From: Macrocystis pyrifera
Taxonomy: Eukaryota > Sar > Phaeophyceae > Laminariales > Laminariaceae
DNA: 64,000 bases
NCBI GenBank assembly: GCA_031763025.1
Contig: JASSKH010000002.1
Location: 18,078,468-18,142,467, forward strand
Reading direction: 5' to 3'
Shown here piece after piece: positions 41,041 to 52,115 of the stretch; positions within the stretch are counted from its first letter, which is position 1, and each line of letters starts with the position of its first letter. The notes beneath the pieces were generated by a model. The model ran no database searches. It was not told the origin of the DNA and saw only the letters and a program-made list of their open reading frames with translations. Made by a program: the position numbers and the translations under genes.

Positions 41041-41880
41041 AAACTATGCGCGTGAGGTGGCACATCCGCAGTATACTCTATGGATGGCTTGTATCGGGGC
41101 CTGCGATATTCATCACGAAAGATGGATAGGTGGAGTTTGGGGTGCGGGCGCATGTATGTATCCCGACTCCCGACCACACCCACCACGACGACGACCAGCA
41201 ACAACCGCCACCTGCTGTTGCCCAGCAGCATAGTAACAGGCCAAACCAGCGCGTGAGGTGCACACCCGCAGTGTATTCTTGGCTACAGTACCTGTAGTTG
41301 CAAGTGTTGGAGCCTACGACGCGTCATCGAGGATAGATAAACAGAGCTTGTTGTGCGGGGGCATGTGTGTAACCCGACTCCCGAACACGCCCACCGATCA
41401 ACAAACTACTATTAACTGCCACCAGGCAAAACTGCGTGAGGTGACACGTCCAGGGTGTACTCTTGGCTACTGTTGTACCTGTAGTAGTTGCAAGTGTCGG
41501 AGCGTACGATGCATCCTCGAGGATAAATAGGAATAGCTTGGGGTGCGGGCGTATGTATGTATCTATGTACCCATGTATGTATCCTGACTCCCGACCCGCC
41601 CACCCAAACGATCAACGACCAACTGCCACCAGACAAAACTACTCATCCTCCAGCAGCAGCAGGCGCCCAGCAGTACACCAGCAGCAGGCAAAATCATGCG
41701 CGCACGGTGGCATATGCGGGGTGTAATTTATGACTAGTTGCATGTATCGGAGCCTACGATGCAGCACCGAGGACGGATAGTAGGCAGAGCTGGGGGCACC
41801 TGCGCATGTACAGCATGAATGACATCCCGACTCCAAACCACACCGACCACAACGATCAACAACCGCCACCAGAAAAAAAA
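41040..41880 (+). repeat. Tandem repeat, four units of about 180-270 bp
   Basis: Units start at GCGTGAGGTGGCACATCCGC (41049), GCGTGAGGTGCACACCCGCA (about 41249), GCGTGAGGTGACACGTCCAG (about 41431) and GCGCACGGTGGCATATGCGG (about 41699). Each has GGAGCCTACGATGC, GAGGATAGATA, a GGGTGCGGGCGCATGTATGT stretch, CCCGACTCCCGACC and AACAACCGCCACC. Interspersed CAGCAGCAGGC. Frames are shadows. Confidence 0.85.
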
Positions 41881-42535
41881 AACTGCTGTACTCCTCTGCT
41901 GTTGTTCTGAGCAGCAGTGCAATTCTCACAGCCAATCGAGAGGACAGCAGTACGCATGTGCCTGCTGTCGCCACCGTTTGCCTGCGCCACCACCACGCAC
42001 CGCCGTCTCTGCTGTTCGAGCTGCGCGGTTGGTATTTTGGATCGACGAGCTCGTCATAATTTCATTCACGTATATAGTGGACCCAAAAGCTGCGTCACAG
42101 TAGTAGCAGGTTGCCCCCTGCAACCACTGAAGAGCGCAGCAGTAGTAGTAGCAGTATAGTTCCTGCGGTCGTCCATTGCCTCCACACCATGCACACCGCC
42201 TATATCTTGCTGTGCAAACGTTGCTCGACCGGCGTTGAGGCGGACGAAAATCGACTGAAACGCCTCAAAATCGTTGGACGACAGACAACCTACCCTTCAA
42301 ACACCCTACACAGCTGGCCGAAACAAGGCTGCAGTTATACTGACTTCTCGATACCTGCAACCTACGGTACCCACTTCTTGTAGTGCCAAAACCAAATTTT
42401 ATAGTACCAACACCACAAGAAAAAAGCGGAAATTCTATGGTACGAATACGTGCTTCCTACGTACTTTCCTTGATACTTACATTATCATTAGAACGATAAT
42501 AACGGCCCACGTCAACAACGGTGCTGCCGCTTAGC
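41881..42535. other. No supported gene
   Basis: CAG-containing, ordinary composition; frames of up to 94 codons overlap on both strands without motif. Confidence 0.25.
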
Positions 42536-42838
42536 GGCCGGGGTCTCGATCGGACCTCTCTGTATCACCCTTCGACCTGATGATCAGCTCCACCCCAACA
42601 GCGGATGGCCAGGTGACGTCGTGGAACGTCATGCTCGTATTATGTACACTCGGACGGCTCTCGGATTCAACAGGCAACTACACTACCGATTGCCATGTCG
42701 AGGACCATGGCCATATCGGGATAGCCGCATCCCGATGTTCACGATGGCGAGATCCCGCACCAGTCTTGATTCCGCACGGACCACCCCGGTCACTCCAGGA
42801 TGCAGTCAATGCTTTGTTCCTGACCGGGACCGCCTCCG

Positions 42839-43190
42839 ATGTCTCATTTCCTAGACCTGCTCCGTGCCCCCCCTGCGACGAGAAGCTGCGCCCGGCATAT
42901 CAGCACATCCATATGGTCAATTCTTCCTTGGAGTGCGGACAACGCCCCAGATCGCGTTTTCTTCGCGTCTGCACGTGTAGACATCTACGAGGACGCAGGA
43001 GAGTCGCCGGCACCGTCACCCATTTTCATGATAGGCGTTGAGTACTGCCTCGTAGCTGTCATCTACTCCATTCCGAACCATTTCGTGACCGTTCGAGAGG
43101 ACGGTGGTTGAAGTACGATTGTATACTCGGGGGGAGTACCACGTCTTGCGACGATTTCGACTATGATATCATGGTTTCCAGCATATGTAT
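42839..43190 (+). pseudogene. Hydrolase-like fragment (ubiquitin-peptidase-like block)
   Basis: The frame from 42839 ends EYCLVAVIYSIPNHFVTVRE, DGG, then TGA at 43109-43111. The next frame continues WLKYDCILGGSTTSCDDFDY. The Y-x-L-V-x-V-I-Y...x-H-F-V-x...W-x-x-Y-D pattern resembles the strand-His-strand end of papain-like ubiquitin peptidases and of the similar domain in Plavaka/KDZ-type transposons, where the His is catalytic. A Cys pair (CPPC) lies upstream in an overlapping frame. The match is short and the frame is broken once, so this is a remnant at best. An origin from a transposon seems more likely than from a host gene, given the surroundings. Confidence 0.35.
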
Positions 43191-44270
43191 GTCTACCTTC
43201 GAAGGTCTATGACCTTGCCTGTTCCCCAGGCACAAACGGCTCCATACCGTAGTGCTAGCTACCATGAGCGCGCAAGCCAAGAACGCGCGGAGATAATCGA
43301 GGCGACTAGACAAGGACCCATCCTCCGCCTTACCGAAGTCCTGGCCACTACGACGTGGGGAGCGCATCTGTGCCTTGCCGACTCGAGTCCGACGTACCGT
43401 CGCCTTTAGCGTCTCACGTGTTCTTCACACGTGTGTTGAGACGTTTTGATTTTTTGTGTGATATTGCTTCTCGATTCGGACTTCCTGCCTTCTTGTTTCC
43501 GTCTTTTTGCTAGAACGCATTTTGCAGAAATGTTGCACGGCGCGTCCAGCCTTTCGAGTTCTGCGCAGCTACATTTTTATGATAACTGTTCGGTCGACAG
43601 AGTGTTGTTTACGGGGTACATGTACGTAACGATCATTGGCGAAAAGTCTATTTGTATGCCTTTTGTCATCTTGGACTTCACTGCGGCGTTTTATTTGGTA
43701 TGGCTGTGTTCGCGACACGTCGAGGTCATCGCAATCTGCGCGCGACTGTGATGTTATGTTTTGTTTTTTTGCTTGGAAATAGCGGCAAGTGCAGCATCTT
43801 CAAACAAGTAAAATATTCTACGTGGCAAATATCGACGTCGCGCGAGAATTTTCATACCTCCGTCCAACTTTTTTTGATTATATGGTAACACCTAGGGAAC
43901 AGCAGGGCAACCCTTGCCCTGCCCTTCAATTAATAATCGTACCTAGCCTGGTGGACAAACGCTCACTTCTTATCTATAGTAATGCTGCTATTCTGTCTGT
44001 AACTGGGTAGCGCGATCCAGAACGCTTCAGACCCGCCTTTCCCCATGTGCACGGAGGCTGAATACGGAGGCTGGGTGCCATTACCAGCAGAACACACCGG
44101 GGTTTGTGCCGCGCCGAATCATGGCCGTGGCACAATCCCTGGGAGTTCTGACAGCCATCTGGCCTGCCTAGCTGCTGACTTATAATCGTGAATAACAATT
44201 CCGCCAGCTGATTCGGTGGCCCAATCCTTGCCAAAGGCTGCTGGCTCTTTCTAGAAGTCTACGGTGCTAA
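43191..44270. other. No recognisable gene
   Basis: A 74-codon frame to 43409 could continue the hydrolase-like fragment but shows no motif. Beyond it the DNA is ordinary and without repeats that I can relate to others. Confidence 0.3.
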
Positions 44271-44274
44271 AAAA

Positions 44275-46205
44275 GGCCATCGAAGTTCCACCACGCGCTC
44301 GGAGGATAGCTCCCATCCTCGAATTCCTCGATATCCCCACAACCCCGACCTGTCGAGGATGGAAACGGCGACTCCCCGGGGCAACGCTGCCTCGCACGGT
44401 GTGGAAACCCCACCCCCATAGGCTGATAACTGGTCACTGATTGGTTGAGACTCATGGAGCTAGCGCACGGGGACGATATGTTCCCACCCGCGCATCAGAT
44501 TTCCTTCCATACATCCAATAGCGCTGGGACAAAAACCGACATTACCTGGGTCGACACTGCCTCGCACGGTGTGGAAACCTCACCCCTGTGGCTGATCACT
44601 GCTTGGCTAAGACTTATGGAGCCTGCGGCACCCAGCGACTATCGGGTCCCATCCCCGAATCATAAATTTTCCATGCCTCTACGACTCCGACAACCCGGCG
44701 ACGAAAACAGACACCCCCCTAGTCTATAAAGCCCCGCAAGGTATGGAAACCTCCAGCCTATTGGCTTATTTATGGTTGGCTGGGTCTCGGAGTCAGGGCG
44801 CGACGAGAGTTGCCCCCCCGGATAACGTCAAAGTCCAGCCGCACCCGGAGACGACAATATTCCATCCCCTGATCCAAAATTATTCTATAAATCCACAATT
44901 CCAACAAGCCGGGCACGAAAACGGACACCCATCGGGTTGATGCCGCCCCGCAAGGTGTGGAAACCCCACCCACACCGGCTGATTGCTGATTTGGCTGGGG
45001 TTCATGCAGCCAGCGCTCGGCGAGAGTCCCCCTCGGGGCAACGTGGAGGTCCCGCCGCGCACAGGGACGGTACGGTAAAGTCCCATTCCCTGTTCAGAAA
45101 TTATTTTATATATCCACAACTCCCAACAACCCGGGGACAAGAACGGACACCCCCCGGGTCGATACCGCCGCGCATGGTGTGTGAATCCAAACACCACTGG
45201 CTGACTTATGATTGGCTGAAGCCAGCGCACGGCAATAGTTGCCCCTCTTGGCAACACTGAGGTCCCGCCGAACGCCGGGGATGACAAGGTCCCATCCCTG
45301 GATGATAAATCCTTCCATACGTCCACAACTCGAACAACCCCGGGACGAAAACCGACTCCCCCTTGATCGATGCCATGCTAATGGAAACAGCACATGGCGA
45401 AAGTTGCCCGTCAGGGCAACGTCGAGATCCCGCCGCACCCAGAGATGATAGGGTGTCATCCCCTGATCATAAATCCTTGCATACATCTACAAGTCCAACA
45501 ATCCGGGGACGAAAACGGCATTCCCCGGGTGTATACCGCTTGGCAAGGTGTGGAAACCCCAACCTCATTGTCCTATTTATGATTGGGTGCGGCTCATGGA
45601 GCCCGCGCGCGGCGAGAGTTCCCCCCCAGGACGAATTGGAGATCCCCCGCACCCAGGGACGATAAGGTCCTATCACCGTATCTTAAATCCGTCCATAAAT
45701 TTGCAACCTCGAAAACACGGGACGGAAAGAAGATACCTCCAGTGTCGATACCGCCCCGCAAGGTGTTGAAACTCCGACCTCACTGGCTGATTTCTGATAG
45801 GCAGATTGGCAGGGCTCATGGAATCAGCGCGGAGAGAGTTTCCCCCCGGGACAATGTAGAAGTCCCGCCGTGTCCAGCGACGATAAGGTCCCATCCTTGG
45901 ATCACAAATCCTCCCATACATGTGCACCTTCAACAGCGCGAGGACGGAAACGGACACCCCCCGGGTCGATACCGCCCTGATGGGTGTTGAAACTACAACC
46001 TCAGGGGCTGATTTCTAATTCGCTGGGGTTAATGGAGCCAGCGCGCGGCGAGAGCTGCCCCACGGCACAATGTCGAGGTCTCGCCGGACCTTAAGACGAT
46101 AATGGCCCATCCCCTGATGATAAATCCTTCCAGACACATACAACACTAACAACTCCGGAACGAAAACGAACATCCCGCGGGTCGATACTGCCCTGCACGG
46201 TGGTC
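44275..46205 (+). repeat. 178 bp satellite, block 2 (about 10 copies, two length classes)
   Basis: Anchors GGTGTGGAAACCCC occur at about 44398, 44568, 44740, 44955, 45176, 45547, 45762, 45985 and 46198. Spacings are about 170-172 for the first intervals, then 213-223. One diverged anchor lies between 45176 and 45547. The longer units carry an extra stretch of about 45 bp (GCGCGCGGCGAGAGTTGCCC, then a CGGGGCAAC hairpin partner and GTCGAGGTCCCGCCGCAC). Same strand as block 1. Confidence 0.95.
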
Positions 46206-46555
46206 CTTAGTACATCACTGCACACTACGAGTACGTACCATACCAGGTACTTACGTACTGGTACTACTATGGGCAACGCAGGGCTAGTTCCACGGGCGGA
46301 GCCGTGGCCATACCGCTAGTAACAACTGAAACAAACAGTATACCACGGACAAAGAAAGTGAGATCGGCGTCCGTACGTATCAGGTACATGCGACACAGCG
46401 TACGAGTGGTGACATAAATAGAGGAGACAGCTGCGGCATACTGCTGTTCCTCTGCTGTACGATCATCAAACTGAAGTGCGTGCACATATATATATACCCG
46501 TACTGCGAGTATATACATACTCGTGGTTTTGATTTCGGATCAACGGTTGATGTTT
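46206..46555. other. Unassigned sequence with GTACGTAC-rich boundary
   Basis: A GTACGTACCATACCAGGTACTTACGTAC string at 46231-46258 marks the end of the satellite. Nothing coding is recognised. Confidence 0.3.
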
Positions 46556-46740
46556 GTATTGTACAAGGCGCTTCGCTCCGCGGGCGGCTCCCAAAGCCAG
46601 CTACGGTCGCTCACAAGGAAAAAAGAAAAGGCGAAAGAGGCAGACAGGGAGGTCGACAGTTTTAGGTGCAAACTGACGATTTGTAAATGCCAAGACCTCC
46701 ATGCTAAAAACAAGTTTTGTATGCCTGCAAAGGCCAGGCA
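46556..46740 (+). repeat. Foldback-family arm fragment, copy 2
   Basis: ACAAGGCGCTTCGCTCCGCG, CTACGGTCGCTCACAAGG, GTGCAAACTGACGATTTGTA and AATGCCAAGACCTCCATGCT follow in the same order as in the foldback arm at 49755-49890. Confidence 0.75.
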
Positions 46741-48330
46741 GATTTGGATTTCTTAGTTCGTTTTGAGTACACAGCGAGCTATATGTGTACGTATGTTTGT
46801 CAATTTTTTGCACTTTTGCCTGCTTTTCTCTCCGTACGAGCACTTTTCGGCAAAACGCTAAGTACTCGGACACGGGAAGCCCTGCCGGACACATTGGTCG
46901 AGGTCTCGGCGCGATCCGTGCACCCTGGAGCGCTTGGCGCGCGCTCAAAGTTTTTCCGGCGGGAGTGGATAAGACGGTTTCCCTGGTTTCAGCACGAGAG
47001 GCCTTATTTTGTACGTACGTACCGCTGAGATGTCATCTTTTTGGTCTTTCATGTGACGTAGTACGTACCGGTACATTTTTTTTGCGTCTGGACGCAACAC
47101 AGATGGACAGAAAAAACAGCACCAGAGCAGAAGGCATGGTTGAGCCCAGCTGCCAACAACACTACAACCATGCCGTCCAGCAGCAGCACAGTGGGCAACC
47201 ACGGGCACGTGTGGCAGGTCTACATGCGCGGAAGTGTCCGCTGTATTGCTGTGGCTAACTGCGTTTTTCTGAGGCTGAGATCGATCATCCCGCACACCTC
47301 TCTCTCTCTGACGCTGTGCGCGATGGTGCGATCGTACGACATGTTGGGGCTGTTGCACACAGCGGTGCGACTCCGGCAACAGACATCAACTCCGCAGCGC
47401 AGAGAGCGTGCTGACCCAGAGGTGACTACAGAAACAGTCGGCAGCACCATGCACGTGTGGTAGAGCCGCGCTGTATGGTGGATGGGCAATCAGAGCCTGT
47501 TGCTTGCTGTGTGACAGAGATGTCAGGAGACAGAATTTTTCCCTTTGACGGAAAGCAGCTTTGCCTTGACGTGCCTCGACTGACACTAAAATACTAGGTT
47601 TTAGTATAAGTCACTCGGCCCTACACCTTGGACAGCTCACGTTTTGCCTTGATTCACATGTTTCCTGGCATATTTGGTTTGTGGCAGCACAAATTGATAT
47701 GTATTGCTGATGGCGTGCTCTTGTTCTGCTTGCTATACGTAGGCACCAGCAGAGCAGCAGCAACATTGCAGCAGTGGTGCGATGCTAGTAGCTACGGAGA
47801 GGCCAGCAATCAGCAAGTATGTGCCTACGAGCACCTGTTGCTCGTTGCTTTTGTTATGTTGGCCGCTACGCACCAGGCACACTAAAGCTACTTGCCCGGC
47901 TTGCTGCAGTCTGCAGTTATTTTTTAATGTTTTTTTTTTGGTGGCTTTCAAGAATTGGAACCGATCCCTCCCGCCCTTCTAAGCTCTCATACCAGGTACC
48001 AGGTATATGACATGTCATGCACACTACGTCGTTCGCACATTGTACGACGAAACACTGACTGCTGTTTACCCTACTGTTGCTGCTGTACACTACCGGGCTT
48101 TTCCTACAGAGAACACAGTAAGTAGTAGTGTAGCGGTGTGATTATTGCAGTCAACCGAAAGGGTAGCAGTACACGCCTACCGGTACCCTCCTTTTATATT
48201 ATTGTAGTAATGATCCCACACTATTTCCATAAATAGCAGTGCAGCCTGGTACCGGAGTACAGGCTGTCCTTAAAAGCATGTGTGTGTTCTTCACATTAAT
48301 GATGGGTGGGATGCAGTCAGTTCTAAACAG
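46741..48330. other. No recognisable gene
   Basis: Frames of 100-157 codons at 46785-47258 (plus) and 47379-46945 (minus) overlap each other and carry no motif. Short CAGCAG clusters occur. Two overlapping TACCAGGTA motifs lie at 47990-48005. Confidence 0.3.
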
Positions 48331-48341
48331 GTGTGCAGGTA

Positions 48342-49190
48342 CTGTAATATTGGAAGTAAACGCCCCCCTCACGGTAAACGCCCCGTGGCGCTATTTGTAG
48401 CGAAAACGGGCAAAATCCGGAGTAAACGCCCCCTGTTGAAACAAAAATGCGAAAAAAACGTCCCGGCCTCACAGTAAACGCCCCCCCCCCCTATGATTTT
48501 GTTGGGTATACGCCCCGGGGCCGAGCTGGCAAGTCTTTCGAGTGTGGGAGATGAAGCTGTTTCCGAAGCAGGCAAAGGCGTGCTTTTTTTCCTAGGAAGC
48601 TTCATGCTTGGGATGCGGGTTGGTCATGTTTTGCGTAACAGCAGTAAAACAGACAAAGTCAGACGCGGACACAGCCCCTGTCCTAGCCCGGTCGCCGCTC
48701 CACGGTTTCGCACGAGGCCGCCGTCATTGCAGCGGAGGCGGGTGTAGTCGATCACCTTGAGCTTCGTCGCTTTTGAGTAGGAATGCCGCCCCTTCGGCCC
48801 CACTGGGCGCTCCAGTTCAAGAGTTGGAGGGTAAACGCGAAGGACTGGTCCGCGCTGTACCACCTGAGCACTAGGATCGGGAACTGTGGCCGTCGTGCCT
48901 TCACCCGTGGGCGCCGCTTCACCAGGACGACGCAAGGTTCCCCAAGAGTTTGATTGATCGGCAGTGCTTTTGTCGGTGAGGGGTGCCTTGTCGGTGCTGC
49001 TGGGTTGCGACGTGATCAACCCCGGCTGCTGCCTTGCTGTTGCTGTGTGCGTGTGAGAGGTGTGTACTTTTTTTCTCGCCCCGAATGTTTCTTCAGATAA
49101 TGCCCCGGCATCACAGTAAACGCCCCGGGGCGTCTTTTTACACCTGCAAGATCGTAGCGCCCCGGCGGGCGTTTACTCGCATTATTACGG
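48342..49190 (-). mobile_element. Short pogo-like DNA transposon with GTAAACGCCCC repeats
   Basis: Left end CTGTAATATTGGAAGTAAACGCCC, right end its imperfect inverse (GGGCGTTTACTCGCATTATTACGG), with TA on both outer sides (48340-48341 and 49191-49192). The string GTAAACGCCCC recurs subterminally at both ends (near 48375, 48423, 48475 and 49117). The interior contains a transposase N-terminal remnant. At 849 bp it is a non-autonomous derivative. Its TIRs differ from those of the 34 kb element, so it is a different family of the same superfamily. Confidence 0.85.
48624..49019 (-). pseudogene. pogo-like transposase N-terminus (helix-turn-helix remnant)
   Basis: A 131-codon frame whose residues 77-92 read GRHSYSKATKLKVIDY, followed by TRLRCNDGGLVRNRGAA. 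This matches the first helix-turn-helix of pogo/CENP-B-type transposases (basic, then S-Y-x-x-x-x-K-L-x-V-I-x-Y, then a G-N-R-G-A-A turn). After that the frame loses similarity and ends in LLLLRKT. The DDE catalytic part is absent from the element. The first 75 residues are Ser/Thr/Pro-rich. DNA-binding function could in principle be kept, but nothing supports expression. Confidence 0.6.
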
Positions 49191-49744
49191 TACTTGATAG
49201 GAGTATTATTTCGTTCTAGCGCCGCTCCCCTAGGCACCTCCCGGAGGGGAACCTTCTATAAATGTATAAATGCTCGACGACATGCAAGCTCTCGCCAACT
49301 TTGTGTTCTTGCTTTGCTGTTTTGCAAGGTTGATGCGCTGTGCTGTGTTGTGGTGCGCTTTCGGTAGATGCTCGACAATATGCTCTTATGATACGTTCAA
49401 AAACACACATAATGACGAAATAATCGAAAAATAAGGCTCTTCGTCTAAAAACATAAAAATATTGGGAAAAGGCTCGCCGGCATGTAATGCACGAAGACGT
49501 TGTTGAAGTGGGAACTCTTACGGGCCTGGGGTGTGCCAACGGAGCCCGCTGAGGAAGAAATGCAAAGATAAGACTACGTATCAACCAAGCTCTACAGCAA
49601 CAAACAGCAGCAGTTATGTACTCCAGCTGCTATCATTGTTGCGGCTTGCTGTGTATATTTCGTACAGCTGCAGTGTATTAGTATTGTGTTGCTGCTTGCT
49701 GTATGCAACAGAAAGCGAGACCCCTTTGAGATTTCGGAGTAGAG

Positions 49745-52115
49745 TACTCTATAAAAGGGGCTTCGCGTAGCGGGCGATTTTGCCTTCTAGTGCGCACTCG
49801 CTCACAGGGAAGAATAGCACGCAACAGATAGATGGTCCAAAATTTTGGTTGCAAACAGGCGACTTGCAAATGCCAAGAGTCCCATGCTCCAGGAAAAGAA
49901 CTCTGATGCCGCCTACACGTACGATGTGTACGTACATACTCTTTTGATGTGTAAAAAATAAAAAGCACAGCACCGTATGGCGTTGCACTGCGTTGCACTG
50001 CGTTGCTGCGTGAGATGAGCTGAGCTGGGTGTGCCTTTCTTTCTTGGCACTGTATTTTATGCGGTACTTCGTTTACACATATCTGGTATGTACAAAAGCT
50101 ACTGCTGCGCTGCCGTGCTGCTGAGCTCTGCTGCTGAGCGAGCGCTGCGCTGCTGATCTGAGCTGAGCTGCGTGTGATTTATGCCTTTTTATTATACTTG
50201 GTACTTGGGATGATATGATACCGCTTGTCTCGAAGTGCGTGTGGTAGGGCCACTCCTGTATCTCGCTCAGTTTTGACCAATGCTTTTGACTGCTTTCCAT
50301 TCATGTTCGAGTTCCAAAAATCCTTCCTTCGTTTGTTTTAGCAAAAAAAGTCGAACTGTTTTATGTCGAATTTAGTATAGGAGCTCTCGCTCAGTTTCGA
50401 CTGCTTTTCCATCTGACTCGAGTTTCGAATATCCATATTTTGACGTATTTTCGGCTCTTGAAATTCGGGCGGGATTTTCATCTTGGATTTAGTATAAGCT
50501 GAGCTGTGCTGAGCTGGGTGTGATTTTCGAAAAAAAAACGAACAATAAATGAAGAGAAAGAAGAAACACCGAAGAAAGCACAGAACTCGAGGAAAACAAA
50601 TAATTTCTCGATCGGCAACTACCGACTGAGGAGGGCCGTGAGGTGGGAGGTGTTTCACTGGTTGTGGCACCTAACCTCTCTGCCCATGGCGCAAGGCGGG
50701 GCTAGAGCGCTCTGGATCGCCAGATCGTATTGACAGACAGACTACCAGCATTCAACAATGAGGATATCAACTTCCACCGTGAATCTAAATAACCCGTCCC
50801 AGCCCGCCGTGTGTGTTGCTGTTGCACAGCTGTTGCCACGTAGGGTTGTGTTGTCTCAGCACAGATAGATTAGATGATGCTGCAGGTGTCCTCCTGTTCA
50901 GCCGCTGGTGCTGCGAACTATTCCTGCTGTACTGCTTCACAGTTCTGTAGTTCATGCTTGCAACCGATATACGTTTTGGTTTGATCACACTCATAAATAT
51001 AATATATTCGAATGGTTTGTGTTTGGATCTGTCGATCCAGCTACTCGTATGATCTGTATCCACCGCTTCATCCAAATAAAACTTTGAGCCCAACATTTTG
51101 CCCATACACATAAGTACTGTAATAGTCCGACTCTCAGCTCCCTCGCTCGGTATATTCCCAACCGCAGAGCCCTCCTCAGCCCGTAATTGCCGATCGAGAA
51201 ATTATTTGTTTTCCTCAAGTTGTTTGCTTTCTTTGCTCTCTTCCTTTTGTTGGTTTATTGTTCGTTTTTTCGAAAATCACACCCACCGCAGCTCAGCTCA
51301 TACTAAAGTTGAGAAAAGAACATCCCACCCTAATTTCAAGTTATTTCTTCAAGCGTAAAAAAAGTCAAAATATGGATCTACGAAACTCGAGTTAGAATCG
51401 AAAAACAGTCGAACCGAACGACAGAGCCGCTCCTACACTCAATTCAAAATCAAACCCCCGACTTTTTTGTAAAACATACTATGAAAGGAATTTCGTAACT
51501 TGAATCTGAATCGAAAACAGTCAACAACAATTGGTCACAACTGAGCGAGATGCAGCAAGAGCAGTAGCCCTACCACACGTGCTTCAAAATAAACGGTACC
51601 AGATCTCGCCAAGTACGAAGTATCATGTACGAGTATAAATCAAACCAAGCTCAGCTCAGGTCAAGTTAGCTCAGATCAGCAGCGGAGTGCTAGCCCAGCA
51701 CAGCGCAGCGCAGCTCACAGCTCAGTTCAGCAGCGCAGCGGTAGCTTTCGTACATACCAGGTAAATACTTGTAGGTATGTATCTATCATGTATCTGGTAC
51801 ACGAAGTGCCACACAGGATACAATAACAAGAAAGGCACACCCGGCTCAGATCGTATCAAGCAGCAGCGCAGCGCCATGCGGTGCTCTGCCGTGTTGTGTT
51901 TTTCCTTTCGTGCACATCGAAACAGTGTGTGCGTACATCTCATGCGCGTGCGGCGTCCGGGTTATTTTCCTGGAGCATGGAGCTCTTGGCATTTGCAAGT
52001 CGCCTGTTTGCACCTGAACTTTTGGACCGCATACATCTGTTGCGTTCCATTCTCCCTTGTGAGCAAGCGCATCGGGCGGTTTCATTCGCTACGCAAAGCG
52101 CCTTTTAGAACTATA
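49745..52115. mobile_element. Foldback element with inverted arms of about 0.9 kb
   Basis: The left arm (49745-50650) begins CTCTATAAAAGGGGCTTCGC and ends with AAATAATTTCTCGATCGGCA. The right arm (51185-52115) is its diverged inverse, from TGCCGATCGAGAAATTATTT to CTACGCAAAGCGCCTTTTAG. Along the arms, TTTTCGAAAAAAAAACGAACAATAAA pairs with TTTATTGTTCGTTTTTTCGAAAA, AGTTTTGACCAATG with CATTGGTCAAAACT-like sequence, and the AGCTGAGCTG runs with CAGCTCAGCT. The terminal part belongs to a family with further copies at 11.85 and 46.56 kb. Identity is clearly below 90 per cent, with indels, so this is not a recent assembly artefact. Confidence 0.8.
50785..51111 (-). CDS. Unrecognised 108-codon ORF in the foldback loop
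   Basis: The unique centre (about 50651-51184) holds a frame reading MCMGKMLGSKFYLDEAVDTD, HTSSWIDRSKHKPFEYIIFM, SVIKPKRISVASMNYRTVKQ, then Gln/Ser/Asn-rich sequence. The first 60 residues have a balanced, protein-like composition, unlike the surrounding repeats. I recognise no family. Because it sits between the arms it could be a captured host fragment. No splice sites or start context help. Confidence 0.25.
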   Translation of the reverse strand: MCMGKMLGSKFYLDEAVDTDHTSSWIDRSKHKPFEYIIFMSVIKPKRISVASMNYRTVKQYSRNSSQHQRLNRRTPAASSNLSVLRQHNPTWQQLCNSNTHGGLGRVI

